Origin: Rhodobacterales bacterium
GTDB taxonomy: Bacteria; Pseudomonadota; Alphaproteobacteria; Rhodobacterales; Rhodobacteraceae
Direction: 5' to 3'
NCBI GenBank assembly: GCA_003249215.1
Contig: QKJR01000038.1
Coordinates: 1-64,000, forward strand
DNA: 64,000 bases
Shown: piece by piece, positions 17,408 through 26,341 of the stretch
Layout: every line of letters begins with the position of its first letter
How positions within the stretch are numbered: the first letter of the stretch is position 1
The notes under the pieces: generated by a model
The model's input: only the letters and a program-made list of their open reading frames with translations
Databases searched by the model: none
Told to the model about the DNA's origin: nothing
Made by a program: the position numbers and the translations under genes

Positions 17408-18589
17408 ATGAGCTTGCCGCCCCTGTGGAAGGTCCGAAGGGAACTCAACCGGATCGTCAATCAGATCACCGGGGCGCCGCGTCAGGCCTATGATTACCAG
17501 TTCGCCACCCGGCGGTACGACACCGGTCTGCGCCAGCAGATCCGCCGGTTCGACGGCGCCCTGCCCGAGGCCGACCGGGTCGCGATCTATCTCATCTATC
17601 CGAGCGCGGGGCTGCTCTGGTGGCACGAACGGGCGCTGCGCTATCTGCACGACAAGGGCTATGCGACGCTTGTCGTGTCGAACCTGCCGCTGTCCGAGGC
17701 CGATCGCGCGCGGCTTCTGCCGCTGTGCTGGCGCTATCTGGAGCGGCCGAATTTCGGCTATGATTTCGGTGGCTATCGCGATGCGGTGCTCGAGCTTGGC
17801 GAGCGTCTGGCGGACTTGCAGCGTCTGGTGATCCTCAACGATTCCGTCTGGTTTCCGCTGCCCGGCGCGCGCGACTGGCTTGACGATGTCGAGGCGCTGG
17901 ACGTCGATTTCGCGGGGGCGGCCTCGAATTACGGCACGCCGCGCCCCGAGATCGAGGAATTCGCGACGATGCAGTGGAGCTATCGCGTCACCCATCCGAA
18001 TTTCCACTATTGCTCCTTTGCGCTCTGTGTGGGCCCGGCGATCCTGCGCGATCCGGGCTTCCTGCGCTACTGGAAGGGGCTGCGGCTGAGCAACGACAAG
18101 AGCCGCACCGTGCGCCGCGGCGAGATCGGGCTGAGCCAATGGGTGCTTTCGCATGGCTACCGCACCGCAGGCACGCTCGATGTGGGCCCGCTCGATCAGG
18201 AGCTTGCCGCTCTGAGCGATGCCGAACTGCGCAAGCTCGCCGTCGAGATCGTGATCCCCGAGGACCGGCGGCTGGTCGCGCTGCAGGGCCGGCTTCTGGC
18301 GGGCAGCCCGAGTCGCGAGGAGCTGATCCGCTTCCTGTTGCTGATCGTCTCGCGGCAGGGATCGAGCTATGCGCTCGCGCCCTATTCGATCTTCTACAAG
18401 GGCTATCCCTTCCTCAAGAAATCGCCGGTCTGGCTTTGCCCGGAAAGCTCTGAGGCGACGATGCGGATCGCCGAGCGGATCGAGGGCGAGGGTGCGGTCG
18501 AGCTGCGCGCCGAGATCGAGGCGCTGCGCGTGGCGCGCAAGGTGCGGCTGCCGAGTGCGGGCTGCCGGATCGACCGGGATCAGGTGTGA
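17408..18589 (+). CDS. RgpF-like rhamnan synthesis protein
   Basis: A 393-residue protein with the signature of the rhamnan synthesis F family: VAIYLIYPSAGLLWWHERALRYL near the start (conserved core in that segment), then PNFGYDFGGYRDAV, ILNDSVWFPL and FHYCSFALCVGPAIL. Members accompany rhamnose-containing cell-surface polysaccharides and are thought to be glycosyltransferases or chain modifiers. The ATG at 17408 is used; a GTG one codon upstream is also possible. It follows an internal promoter candidate. Confidence 0.85.
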   Translation: MSLPPLWKVRRELNRIVNQITGAPRQAYDYQFATRRYDTGLRQQIRRFDGALPEADRVAIYLIYPSAGLLWWHERALRYLHDKGYATLVVSNLPLSEADRARLLPLCWRYLERPNFGYDFGGYRDAVLELGERLADLQRLVILNDSVWFPLPGARDWLDDVEALDVDFAGAASNYGTPRPEIEEFATMQWSYRVTHPNFHYCSFALCVGPAILRDPGFLRYWKGLRLSNDKSRTVRRGEIGLSQWVLSHGYRTAGTLDVGPLDQELAALSDAELRKLAVEIVIPEDRRLVALQGRLLAGSPSREELIRFLLLIVSRQGSSYALAPYSIFYKGYPFLKKSPVWLCPESSEATMRIAERIEGEGAVELRAEIEALRVARKVRLPSAGCRIDRDQV

Positions 18590-18658
18590 GCGGCCCGAGG
18601 ATTGAGCGAGGGCGCGGGGCCGGGTATGACCCGGACGTGATGACGGAGTGAGCGGACG

Positions 18659-19576
18659 ATGAAGGCACTGGTTCTGGGCGGCTGCGGGTTTATCGGGTCT
18701 TACGTCGTGGATGCGCTCGCGGCGGCAGGGCATCAGGTGAGCGTCTTCGACCGCAACCCCGAGCGGTTTCGCGCGCCGGTGACGGGCGTCGATTACCATT
18801 TCGGCGATTTTTCCGACCGGATGGCGGTCTTCGAGGCGATGGCCGGGGTCGACACGGTCTTTCACCTGATCAGCACGAGCTTTCCGGGCACCGCCAACCT
18901 CGATCCGCGCGCCGATGTCTCGGGCAATCTGATCGGCACGCTCAATCTGTGCGATGCGATGGTCTCGCTCGGGATCGGGCGGCTCGTCTATCTGTCTTCG
19001 GGGGGCACCGTCTATGGCCGCCCCGAGCGCGAACCGATCCCCGAGGATCACCCCCTGCGTCCGATCAATTCCTATGGCATCGTGAAGACCGCGATCGAGC
19101 AATATCTCGAGCTTTACCGCACGGTTCACGGTCTGCGGCCGATCGCGATCCGGGCCGCCAATCCCTATGGGCCGCGTCAGGGGCATATCGGGGTGCAGGG
19201 CGTGATCTCGACCTTCCTGCGCTCGGTGCGCGACGGGCGCCAGATCGAGATCTGGGGCGACGGCAGTGTCGTGCGCGATTATCTCTATGTGTCCGATCTG
19301 GCCGATCTGTGCCTGAGGGCCGCGCAAAGCGATCTGACCGGGGCGCTCAATGCCGGCAGTGGCATCGGCCGCTCGCTGACCGAGATCGTCGCGGCGATTG
19401 CGCAGACGACGGGGCAGCCCATTGCGCCGGTCTTCAAGCCGGGACGGGCGGTCGATGTCGCGCGCTCGGTGCTCGATGTGACGCGGGCGCGCGAAACCCT
19501 GGGTTGGGTGCCTGAGACGGATCTGGCCTCCGGGCTCGCGGCGACCTGGGCCTGGTTGCAGCAGGGCAACGAATAG
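18659..19576 (+). CDS. NAD-dependent epimerase/dehydratase (extended SDR)
   Basis: A 305-residue sugar-nucleotide enzyme of the GalE-like extended SDR group: GGCGFIGSYV at the N-terminus, LSSGGTVYG with the catalytic serine/threonine region, YGIVKTAIE as the YxxxK pair, and RAANPYGPRQ plus DYLYVSDLADL toward the C-terminus. It probably makes another sugar donor for the glycan, for example a 4-epimer of a UDP- or GDP-sugar, but the exact substrate cannot be read from the sequence. A gap of 134 bp follows before the next gene. Confidence 0.87.
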   Translation: MKALVLGGCGFIGSYVVDALAAAGHQVSVFDRNPERFRAPVTGVDYHFGDFSDRMAVFEAMAGVDTVFHLISTSFPGTANLDPRADVSGNLIGTLNLCDAMVSLGIGRLVYLSSGGTVYGRPEREPIPEDHPLRPINSYGIVKTAIEQYLELYRTVHGLRPIAIRAANPYGPRQGHIGVQGVISTFLRSVRDGRQIEIWGDGSVVRDYLYVSDLADLCLRAAQSDLTGALNAGSGIGRSLTEIVAAIAQTTGQPIAPVFKPGRAVDVARSVLDVTRARETLGWVPETDLASGLAATWAWLQQGNE

Positions 19577-19710
19577 CCGATGGCGACGCGCAAACGGGTC
19601 AAGCCATTGTTGCCGCTTTCGCGAATATGTTAACAGATGACGCCCGGCCCGGCTGCGCCCCTTTGCGCGACCGGAAGATGCCGGTTCGACAAGTCCGATG
19701 GTGAAATGTG

Positions 19711-21291
19711 ATGACCCATGAAGATGTGACGGAACAGCTTCGGCGCGTCATTGCCCAGTACGAGCGCAACTCGATCAAGACCGGCTGGCTGCTGCGGCAG
19801 CTCTGGGGCAAGGTGCGCCATTTCCCGCGCGATCTGTCGCGGCGTCTGCGCCGCTCGATCCAGAAGCGGCGGTTGCAGCCGACGGCCGCGGCCAGCGTCT
19901 CGGACAAGCTGCTCAAGATCCTGCCCGAGGCGGTTCTGCCCGGCTCCGCGCTGCCGTTCCACCTGCCTGAGGCCGCCCGCAAGGCTGTCGAGGCGATGCG
20001 CGCGGCAGATCCCGAGGTCGCCGCGACGATCGCGCGGATGGATGGCTTTCTCGGGTCGCCCGAGATGGTCGCCCGGATCGCCGAAGCGGCGCAGTTCGAT
20101 CCCGAGATCGGCGCCTTCAGCGGCCATGAGAGCGCCTATTGCGTGCCCTGGAACGACGTCGCCTTCACCGGCTTTCGCAAACTCGTGGAGCTGATCCCGC
20201 CCGGGGATTACGATGCCGTCGTGCTGATGCCGGCGGGGCGCATGGGGGGGGCCGATCTGGTCGCGGCGGTGCTCGCCCGGGCGCTGGCCGAGGGCGAGAA
20301 GGTGCTGATCCTGCGCACCGACGATTCGCATTGGGACCGGCCCGACTGGTATCCCGAGACGATCCCGAGCGTGGATATCTCGGGCGCGCTCGCCGAGGTC
20401 AGCGACCGGCAGCGCGCGCTCTATATCCTGCTCACCGAAATCGCGCCGAAGCGGATCTTCAACGTCAACAGCCGCATCGCCTTCGAGACCTACGTCACCT
20501 ATGGCGCGCGTCTGGCCAGCCAGTTCCGGCTTTATGCCTACTACTTCTGTTCGGATCGCACCGAGGAGGGGCTCGAGGTTGGCTATCCGGTCTGGTTCTT
20601 CGCCAATATCCTGCCCCATCTGAGCGCGGCGATGATCGACACCGAGGATCTCGCGCAGACGCTGATCGCGCGCTATGCGATCCCGCCCGAACTCGCGCAG
20701 CGGGTCGTGACCCTCTACACGCCGGCACAGACGCCGGTCGCGCCCGAACCGGTCTCGGCCGCGCGCCTCGCCGAGCCGCTCCCTGCGGGGGGCCGGCCAC
20801 GGATTCTCTGGGGCGGGCGGCTCGACCGGCAAAAGCGGTTCGATCTGGTGGTCGCGATCGCCCGCGCGATGCCCGATGTCGATTTCTTGTGCTGGGGCAA
20901 GGCGGTGCTCGACGCGCCGCCCGATCTGGCGCGGCTGCCGGCCAATCTGGTGCTGAACCCGCCCTTCACGGGCTATGACGAGCTGCCGCTGGCCGAGGCC
21001 GAGGGCTGGCTCTACACCTCCGACTGGGACGGTCTGCCCACGATCCTGATCGAGCTCGGCGCGCTCGGCGTTCCGATCGTGGCGAGCGGGGTCGGCGGGG
21101 TGCCCGAGCTGATCGACGCGCGGACAGGCTGGCTCGTGCCCGAAGGCGCGCCGGTTGCGGCCTATGTCGCGGCGCTGCGCGAGATGATCGACAATCCGCA
21201 GGAGCGGGTTGTGCGGACGCGGGCCCTGCAGGCGCTCGTGACCCGGCGTCACTCCGCCACGCATTACGCCCAATCGCTCGCGCGCATCTGA
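19711..21291 (+). CDS. large GT4-type glycosyltransferase
   Basis: A 527-residue protein. The first 130 residues form a basic, helical N-terminal region with no clear match. The centre has a region like an acceptor domain (YDAVVLMPAGRMGGADLVA) and the C-terminus is a family-4 donor domain: RILWGGRLDRQKRFDLVV, then TSDWDGLPTILIELGALGVP with the expected glutamate. The ATG at 19711 is chosen; a GTG one codon earlier is possible. The larger-than-usual N-terminal extension may anchor the enzyme at the membrane or to partners. Substrates unknown. Confidence 0.85.
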   Translation: MTHEDVTEQLRRVIAQYERNSIKTGWLLRQLWGKVRHFPRDLSRRLRRSIQKRRLQPTAAASVSDKLLKILPEAVLPGSALPFHLPEAARKAVEAMRAADPEVAATIARMDGFLGSPEMVARIAEAAQFDPEIGAFSGHESAYCVPWNDVAFTGFRKLVELIPPGDYDAVVLMPAGRMGGADLVAAVLARALAEGEKVLILRTDDSHWDRPDWYPETIPSVDISGALAEVSDRQRALYILLTEIAPKRIFNVNSRIAFETYVTYGARLASQFRLYAYYFCSDRTEEGLEVGYPVWFFANILPHLSAAMIDTEDLAQTLIARYAIPPELAQRVVTLYTPAQTPVAPEPVSAARLAEPLPAGGRPRILWGGRLDRQKRFDLVVAIARAMPDVDFLCWGKAVLDAPPDLARLPANLVLNPPFTGYDELPLAEAEGWLYTSDWDGLPTILIELGALGVPIVASGVGGVPELIDARTGWLVPEGAPVAAYVAALREMIDNPQERVVRTRALQALVTRRHSATHYAQSLARI

Positions 21292-21303
21292 CAGGAGGGC
21301 GCC

Positions 21304-22074
21304 ATGACCGATCCCGATATTTCCGTCATCATCACCGCCCATGGCGAAGGCCTTCTGGCCGGCGTCACCGCGCAGAATGCGCAGGCCACCGTCGCGCAGG
21401 CCGAGGCGGCGGGGCTGCGCTGCGAGGTGCTCCTCGTGCTCGACCGGGCGAATGCGCTGACCCGCGACGTGATCACCGGCGCCTTCGGCGATCGGGCGCG
21501 GGTGCTCGAAACCGATGAGGGCGACCCCGGACAGGCCCGCAACCGCGGTGTCGAGGCGGCACGGGGCCTGTGTTCGACCTTTCTCGATGCCGATGATCTG
21601 TGGTCGCTGAACTGGCTGAGCGAGGCCTGGAAGCTCTGCGCCGCGCGGCCCGATGCGGTGCTGCATTCGGATTGCAACCTTGCCTTCGGGATGAAGCGGC
21701 ACATCTTCTGGCACATCGATTCCGAAGAGGCCTTCTGCGATCCGGTCTATCTCGACTGGATGAACTACTGGGATGCGATGAGTTTCGCGCGCACCGAACT
21801 TTATCTGCGGTTTCCGTTCCGCGCCAACGATCTCAAGCTCGGCTTCGGGCATGAGGACTGGCACTGGAATGCCTGGACGCTTGCCGAGGGGGTGCCGCAC
21901 AAGCCGGTGCCCGGAACGATGCATTTCAAGCGCGCGCGGGCGGGTTCGCAGATGAGCCGGGTCGATGGCATCGGCGGGATCCGCTGGCCGCTCGGGGGCG
22001 GTGAGCTGGCCGGGATCCGACGCCCCGAGGTCACGGCCGCGGCAGAGGAATCGCTCCCGCATCCGCAGCCCTGA
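21304..22074 (+). CDS. GT2-family glycosyltransferase
   Basis: A 256-residue GT-A protein starting ISVIITAHGEGLLAG, with LVLDRANALTRD as the nucleotide site and STFLDADDLWSLNWL as the DxD metal site. The C-terminal half contains several aromatic residues near HEDWHWNAWTLAEG, which may form the acceptor site. It starts after GGAGGGC, 12 bp beyond the GT4 stop, and the following DUF1796 gene starts 12 bp after its own stop, so the three belong together. Confidence 0.87.
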   Translation: MTDPDISVIITAHGEGLLAGVTAQNAQATVAQAEAAGLRCEVLLVLDRANALTRDVITGAFGDRARVLETDEGDPGQARNRGVEAARGLCSTFLDADDLWSLNWLSEAWKLCAARPDAVLHSDCNLAFGMKRHIFWHIDSEEAFCDPVYLDWMNYWDAMSFARTELYLRFPFRANDLKLGFGHEDWHWNAWTLAEGVPHKPVPGTMHFKRARAGSQMSRVDGIGGIRWPLGGGELAGIRRPEVTAAAEESLPHPQP

Positions 22075-22086
22075 CGAGGTGACCCG

Positions 22087-22875
22087 ATGAGCGCCCTGAG
22101 CAAAGTCCTGCGCCGGTTCTTCGCGCCCACCAAGGGCGGGCCGCCGCCGGTCTTTGGCGCCTCGGTCCCGGTGGTCCAGACGGTGCCCCCGGCCCCCGTG
22201 GAGGCCGCTCGCAGTGCAGCACCGCCGACAGAGTCGCATCCGCAGGTTTTCGACCGCTATGTCTCGCTCGGCTGCAACTGCGAGGTCGGGTTTCAGCTCA
22301 AGCGCGTGCGCGGCGGGGCGGAATCGGGCTTCTTCACCTGGAACATCACCGAGCCCGCGGCGCTGATCTCGCTGCTCGAGACCGACTTTGCGGGCATCCT
22401 GCAGAAGAGCAATCTGTCGGTGCATACCGGCGGCCATCTGGTGCGCGACGCCTCGCATGATTTCATGGTGCATCACGACTTCGATCCGGTCGCCTTCATG
22501 CAGGCCCCCGATTTCGACGACAAGCTCACCCTTCTGCACGAGAAGTTCGAGCATTTCCTGCGCAAGTTCCGCCAGAGTGCCGCGGCGCCGGGCAACACGG
22601 CCTATTTCTACAAGAACAACCTGGACGATCCGCGCGGTTTCGCCCTGCGGGTGCAGGAGCTGCTCGGGCGCTATCACGGTGACACGCCGTTCACGTTGAT
22701 CGTGCTCCAGACCGAAGACCGCGCCGAGCCCGACTGGGGCCTGCCCGGCATCCGCAACCGCTACCTCAAGCGCTTCGCCCCCTATGACGACACGCCCGAT
22801 GGGCATGTGCCCTCCTGGGATGCGGTGTTTCGCGAATTTCCGCATCGCGAGCCGCTGACGCTCGTCAATTACTGA
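22087..22875 (+). CDS. DUF1796-like putative papain-like cysteine peptidase
   Basis: A 262-residue protein. After a Pro/Ala-rich N-terminal stretch of about 50 residues, the sequence DRYVSLGCNCEVGFQLKRVR begins a domain resembling DUF1796, a family proposed from sequence to be papain-like cysteine peptidases; the SLG-x-x-C motif would hold the nucleophile. It has no signal peptide. It is the last gene of the polysaccharide cluster, and relatives are often found among glycosyltransferases, so a role in glycan assembly or in modifying a cluster protein is possible. Catalytic function is not shown. Confidence 0.65.
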   Translation: MSALSKVLRRFFAPTKGGPPPVFGASVPVVQTVPPAPVEAARSAAPPTESHPQVFDRYVSLGCNCEVGFQLKRVRGGAESGFFTWNITEPAALISLLETDFAGILQKSNLSVHTGGHLVRDASHDFMVHHDFDPVAFMQAPDFDDKLTLLHEKFEHFLRKFRQSAAAPGNTAYFYKNNLDDPRGFALRVQELLGRYHGDTPFTLIVLQTEDRAEPDWGLPGIRNRYLKRFAPYDDTPDGHVPSWDAVFREFPHREPLTLVNY

Positions 22876-22909
22876 ACCCTGCGTGGCAGGGCTATCCGCG
22901 AGGCCTCAG

Positions 22910-24304
22910 ATGTCTGCACCGTCTTCTTTTCTCGCAACCCTGCGCGATCTCCTCGGCCCCGCCCATGTCCTGACCGGCCCCGAGGCCGTGGCGGCGGGGT
23001 TCGGGCGCGACTGGACCGGGCATTACGACTGGATGCCGCTTGGCCTCGTGCGGCCGGGCTCGCGCGATGAGGTCGTGGCCGTGATGCAGGCCTGCGCACA
23101 CGCGGGCGTGCCGGTGGTGCCGGTCGGCGGCCATACCGGGCTCAACGGTGGCACCGCGGCCGAAGGCGCGCTGATGCTGAGCCTCGCGCGGATGAACCAC
23201 ATCCGCGAGATCAACCCGGCCGCGCGGACTTTGGTGGCCGAGGCGGGCGTGATCCTCGAGACCCTCCATGCCGCGGCCGAGGGCCACGATCTGATCTTCC
23301 CGCTCAGCTTCGGGGCCAAGGGCTCGGCGATGGTGGGCGGGTTCCTGTCCACGAATGCCGGCGGCTCGAACGTGATCCGCTACGGTTCGGCGCGCGCGCT
23401 CTGCCTCGGGCTCGAGGTGGTGCTCGCCGACGGGCGGGTGATGGATCTGATGAGCGGGCTCAGGAAGGACAACACCGGCTTCGATCTGCGCGATCTGATG
23501 ATCGGGGCCGAGGGCACGCTTGGCGTGATCACGGCGGCCGTGCTGCGCCTGATGCCGCGGCCGCGCGCCTATGCGACGGCGCTTCTGGGGATGGCCGATC
23601 TGCCCGCGGCGCTCGATCTTCTGAATGCGGTGCAGGGCGCCACCGGTGGCGCGGTCGAGGCCTTCGAATTCATGCCCGCGGCCTTCATGGCGCGGCTCGG
23701 GCGGGCGAAGCCCGATCTCGCCTGTCCGTTTCCCGCGCAGCCGGTCAACATCCTGATCGAGACCGCGACGACGATCCCCGACGAGGATCCGGCCGCGCGG
23801 CTCGAGGCGACATTGGCCGCGGCGATGGAGCGGGGCGCGATTTCCGAGGCGGTGATCGCCAGTTCCGAGGCGCAGCGGCGCAAGCTCTGGGCGATGCGCG
23901 AGGCCTCGGCCGAGGTCACCTTCACCACCTCCAATATCGTCGATTGTGACGTGGCGTTGCCGCTCGACCGGCTCGCCGCGTTCCTGGCCGCGATGACGCC
24001 GCGCCTTGCCGCGCGCGACCCGGGGGCCGAGGAGCTCTCGATCGCGCATCTGGGCGATGGCAATATCCATTACACCGCCTATCCGAGCCGCGACGATCCG
24101 GCCCTGCGCGCCGCGATCCGCGCCGATGTGGCCGAGCTCGCGGTCTCGATGGGCGGCAGTTTCAGCGCCGAGCACGGCGTGGGCCTCTCGAAGCGCGCGA
24201 CGATGGCGGCGCTCAAGGATCCGGCCGCGCTCGCCGCGATGCGCGCGATCAAGGCCGCGCTCGATCCGGCGGGGCTGCTCAATCCCGGCAAGGTTCTGCC
24301 CTGA
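22910..24304 (+). CDS. FAD-binding oxidase of the D-lactate/glycolate/D-2-hydroxyglutarate dehydrogenase group
   Basis: A 464-residue flavoprotein. The N-terminal FAD-binding half contains VVPVGGHTGLNGG and MVGGFLSTNAGGSNVIRYGS, followed by the GAEGTLGVITAAVL segment. The C-terminal half has IAHLGDGNIHYTAYP and SAEHGVGLSKR, the histidines and glutamate that bind substrate and metal in this family. It oxidises a D-2-hydroxyacid and passes electrons on; which acid is not resolvable here. The ATG at 22910 is preferred over an upstream GTG because it starts the usual short N-terminus. Confidence 0.9.
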   Translation: MSAPSSFLATLRDLLGPAHVLTGPEAVAAGFGRDWTGHYDWMPLGLVRPGSRDEVVAVMQACAHAGVPVVPVGGHTGLNGGTAAEGALMLSLARMNHIREINPAARTLVAEAGVILETLHAAAEGHDLIFPLSFGAKGSAMVGGFLSTNAGGSNVIRYGSARALCLGLEVVLADGRVMDLMSGLRKDNTGFDLRDLMIGAEGTLGVITAAVLRLMPRPRAYATALLGMADLPAALDLLNAVQGATGGAVEAFEFMPAAFMARLGRAKPDLACPFPAQPVNILIETATTIPDEDPAARLEATLAAAMERGAISEAVIASSEAQRRKLWAMREASAEVTFTTSNIVDCDVALPLDRLAAFLAAMTPRLAARDPGAEELSIAHLGDGNIHYTAYPSRDDPALRAAIRADVAELAVSMGGSFSAEHGVGLSKRATMAALKDPAALAAMRAIKAALDPAGLLNPGKVLP

Positions 24305-24322
24305 CGCGTGGGCTCGGGGGAG

Positions 24323-24339
24323 GGGCGGGTAATCCGCCC
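24323..24339 (+). terminator. weak hairpin after the FAD oxidase gene
   Basis: A 6-bp stem GGGCGG/CCGCCC with a 5-base loop is followed by TTGCATCTCT. It lies in the 88-bp gap before the MFS gene and may end the FAD oxidase transcript. Confidence 0.35.
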
Positions 24340-24392
24340 TTGCATCTCTCGGCTCACCGCCGCTATGCCCGGCTTGATACGCTGAGGTTTCC

Positions 24393-25610
24393 ATGCGCCT
24401 GCTCGCCCCGCTTCGCCCGATCGTGACCGACCCGATGCTCGCGCTCGCCGCGGTGCTGCTGGTGCTCTACGGCGCCCATGCCGCGACGATGCTGCCCTAT
24501 GTCTCGGCGCTGGCGGTGACGGTCTTTCATCTCGGCGACGGGGCCTATTCGGCGCTGCTCGTGGCGGCTTCGGTGCTCTCGGTCGGTTCCTCGGTGGGCT
24601 TCGGCATCCTCGCCGATCAGCGCGCGAACCGGCGCGGCATTGCGCTCGTCACCGGGGCCTTCCTCGCGCTCGGCACGCTTGCGGTCTGGCTCGTGCCCGC
24701 AACCCCGGTCTTCGTGGTCGCCCATGCGCTCTTCCTGCCGCTCTCGGGCTCGATCTTCGGCCAGCTCTTCGCGCTCGGGCGCCTCGCCTCGACGCTCCAC
24801 CCCGAGGCGGACCGCCCGGCGATCCTCGCCACCCTGCGCGCGGCCTTCGCGCTGCCCTGGGTGATCGTTCTGCCGATCTGGTCGCTCGCTTTCGGCGCCG
24901 GCGCGCCGCTCTTGCAGGTCTATCCGGTGGCGATGGCGATGGCGGCGGGCTTCCTCGGGCTCACCTGGCTCTTCTGGCCGCGTGACGGTGCGACACGCTG
25001 GCCCGATCCGAAGTCGGGCCTGAGCTTCGCCGCGGCGCTGCGCGAGATGGCCGCGCCCGCGGTGCTGATCCGGGTGGCCGCGCTCGGCACGATCAACGGG
25101 GCGATCACGCTCTATCTGGTGCTGCTCGGGCTCGTCTTCGCGGCGGTGCCGGGGCGCGGGGCGGGGGATGTGGCGCTCTATGCCGGGCTCGTCGCGGGGC
25201 TCGAGGTGCCGCTCATGCTCGCGCTGCCGCTGGTGATCGGGCGGGTGTCGCGCAACGGGCTGATCTTCTGGGGCACGGCGCTCTATTGCGTCCATGTCGC
25301 GGGGCTGCCGCTTCTGGCCTCGGGCCCCGCGGTCTGGCTTCTCGTTGTCTTTGGCGCGGCCGGGGGGGCGGTCGTGCTGACGCAGCCGATGGCCTATCTG
25401 CAGGACATGCTCGCCGCGCGGCCGGGGGCCGGGGCCTCGCTGATGGCGCTGCAAAAGCTCGCGGGCGATGCGATCTGTGCGGCCACTTTCGCGCTCGGCA
25501 CGCTTCTGGGCGGCTATACGCTGGCCGCCCTGATCGGCGCCACGCTCGCGATGGTTGGGGCCGGCGCGCTCTGGGCGCTCGACCGCCGCGCCCCGGACCT
25601 CCCGGCCTGA
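24393..25610 (+). CDS. MFS transporter
   Basis: A 405-residue hydrophobic protein with about 12 membrane segments arranged in two halves around a central loop (near RDGATRWPDPKSG). The second loop segment GFGILADQRANRRG corresponds to the family motif A between helices 2 and 3. Nothing identifies the substrate; a drug or metabolite efflux role is common in this subgroup. A GAGG site precedes the ATG. It stands after the FAD oxidase with its own short upstream gap, so co-transcription is uncertain. Confidence 0.88.
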   Translation: MRLLAPLRPIVTDPMLALAAVLLVLYGAHAATMLPYVSALAVTVFHLGDGAYSALLVAASVLSVGSSVGFGILADQRANRRGIALVTGAFLALGTLAVWLVPATPVFVVAHALFLPLSGSIFGQLFALGRLASTLHPEADRPAILATLRAAFALPWVIVLPIWSLAFGAGAPLLQVYPVAMAMAAGFLGLTWLFWPRDGATRWPDPKSGLSFAAALREMAAPAVLIRVAALGTINGAITLYLVLLGLVFAAVPGRGAGDVALYAGLVAGLEVPLMLALPLVIGRVSRNGLIFWGTALYCVHVAGLPLLASGPAVWLLVVFGAAGGAVVLTQPMAYLQDMLAARPGAGASLMALQKLAGDAICAATFALGTLLGGYTLAALIGATLAMVGAGALWALDRRAPDLPA

Positions 25611-25617
25611 GCGCGGG

Positions 25618-25652
25618 TTTTTCCTGGTTCAAATACTCCCGCCGGAGGCAGC
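25618..25652 (-). repeat. 3'-end repeat after the arylesterase gene
   Basis: Minus-strand sequence GCCTCCGGCGGGAGTATTTG followed by AACCAGGAAAAA starts immediately after the arylesterase stop. The same GCCTCCGGCGGG lead-in and TATTTG core occur after the lytic transglycosylase gene. Confidence 0.7.
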
Positions 25653-25653
25653 C

Positions 25654-26280
25654 TCAGCCCCCGGGCAGTTTTGCCAGCAGTTCCAGAACCTTCGGCCCCA
25701 GCGCCGCAACCACAAGCGCAACCCCCTCGGGCGCCGGATGCAGGTTGTCGCCCTGCATCAGATCGTGCTTGGCGCGCTCCTCGAGTGGCATTTCCGTGAT
25801 CGGCGCCAGCAGATCGGGCAGCAGGACGGCATCGTATTTCGCCGCCAGATCGGCCCAGATCGAGGCGAAATCGCGCTGATAGTCGGGGCCGTAGTTGCCC
25901 GGCACCGGCACGCCCACGATCAGCGCAGGCAGGCCGCGCCCACTCACCTCGGCCAAAATTGCATCGAGATTGGCGCGCGCCTCCGCGGGCGGCAGCCCGC
26001 GCAGGATGTCATTCGCGCCAAGCTCCACGATCACCGCGTCGATCCCGGGCTCGAGCGACCAGTCGAGTCGGGCCCGCCCGCCCGCGGTCGTATCGCCGGA
26101 CACCCCCGCATTCACCACCTCGGCCGGGTGCCCCTGCTCGGCGAGCCAGCGCGCAAGCTGCGGCACGAGGCCTTCCTCGGGCGCGAGCCCGTAGCCCGCC
26201 GTCAGACTGTCGCCAAGCGCCAGAAGCCGCGGCTCGGCCATGGCCGGAATTGCCGCAAGCGCGAGAAAGAGACCCGCCAC
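25654..26280 (-). CDS. periplasmic arylesterase / SGNH lysophospholipase
   Basis: A 208-residue TesA-type SGNH hydrolase. Block I is LALGDSLTAGYGL with the nucleophilic serine, block III is VIVELGANDILRG and block V is NLHPAPEGVAL with the catalytic Asp/His region. A hydrophobic N-terminus ending in PAMA is a likely signal peptide. The only sensible in-frame start is GTG at 26280, which leaves a signal peptide without positive residues, so the start is uncertain. It is divergent from the ABC pair, the usual neighbourhood of tesA with ybbA-ybbP, linked to lipid or cell-envelope handling. Confidence 0.87.
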   Translation of the reverse strand: MAGLFLALAAIPAMAEPRLLALGDSLTAGYGLAPEEGLVPQLARWLAEQGHPAEVVNAGVSGDTTAGGRARLDWSLEPGIDAVIVELGANDILRGLPPAEARANLDAILAEVSGRGLPALIVGVPVPGNYGPDYQRDFASIWADLAAKYDAVLLPDLLAPITEMPLEERAKHDLMQGDNLHPAPEGVALVVAALGPKVLELLAKLPGG

Positions 26281-26341
26281 AAGGTTGCACGCCGCGGCCC
26301 GCGCCCCATATCCCCTTGGAAAGACCGAAAGGAAGCGCCCG

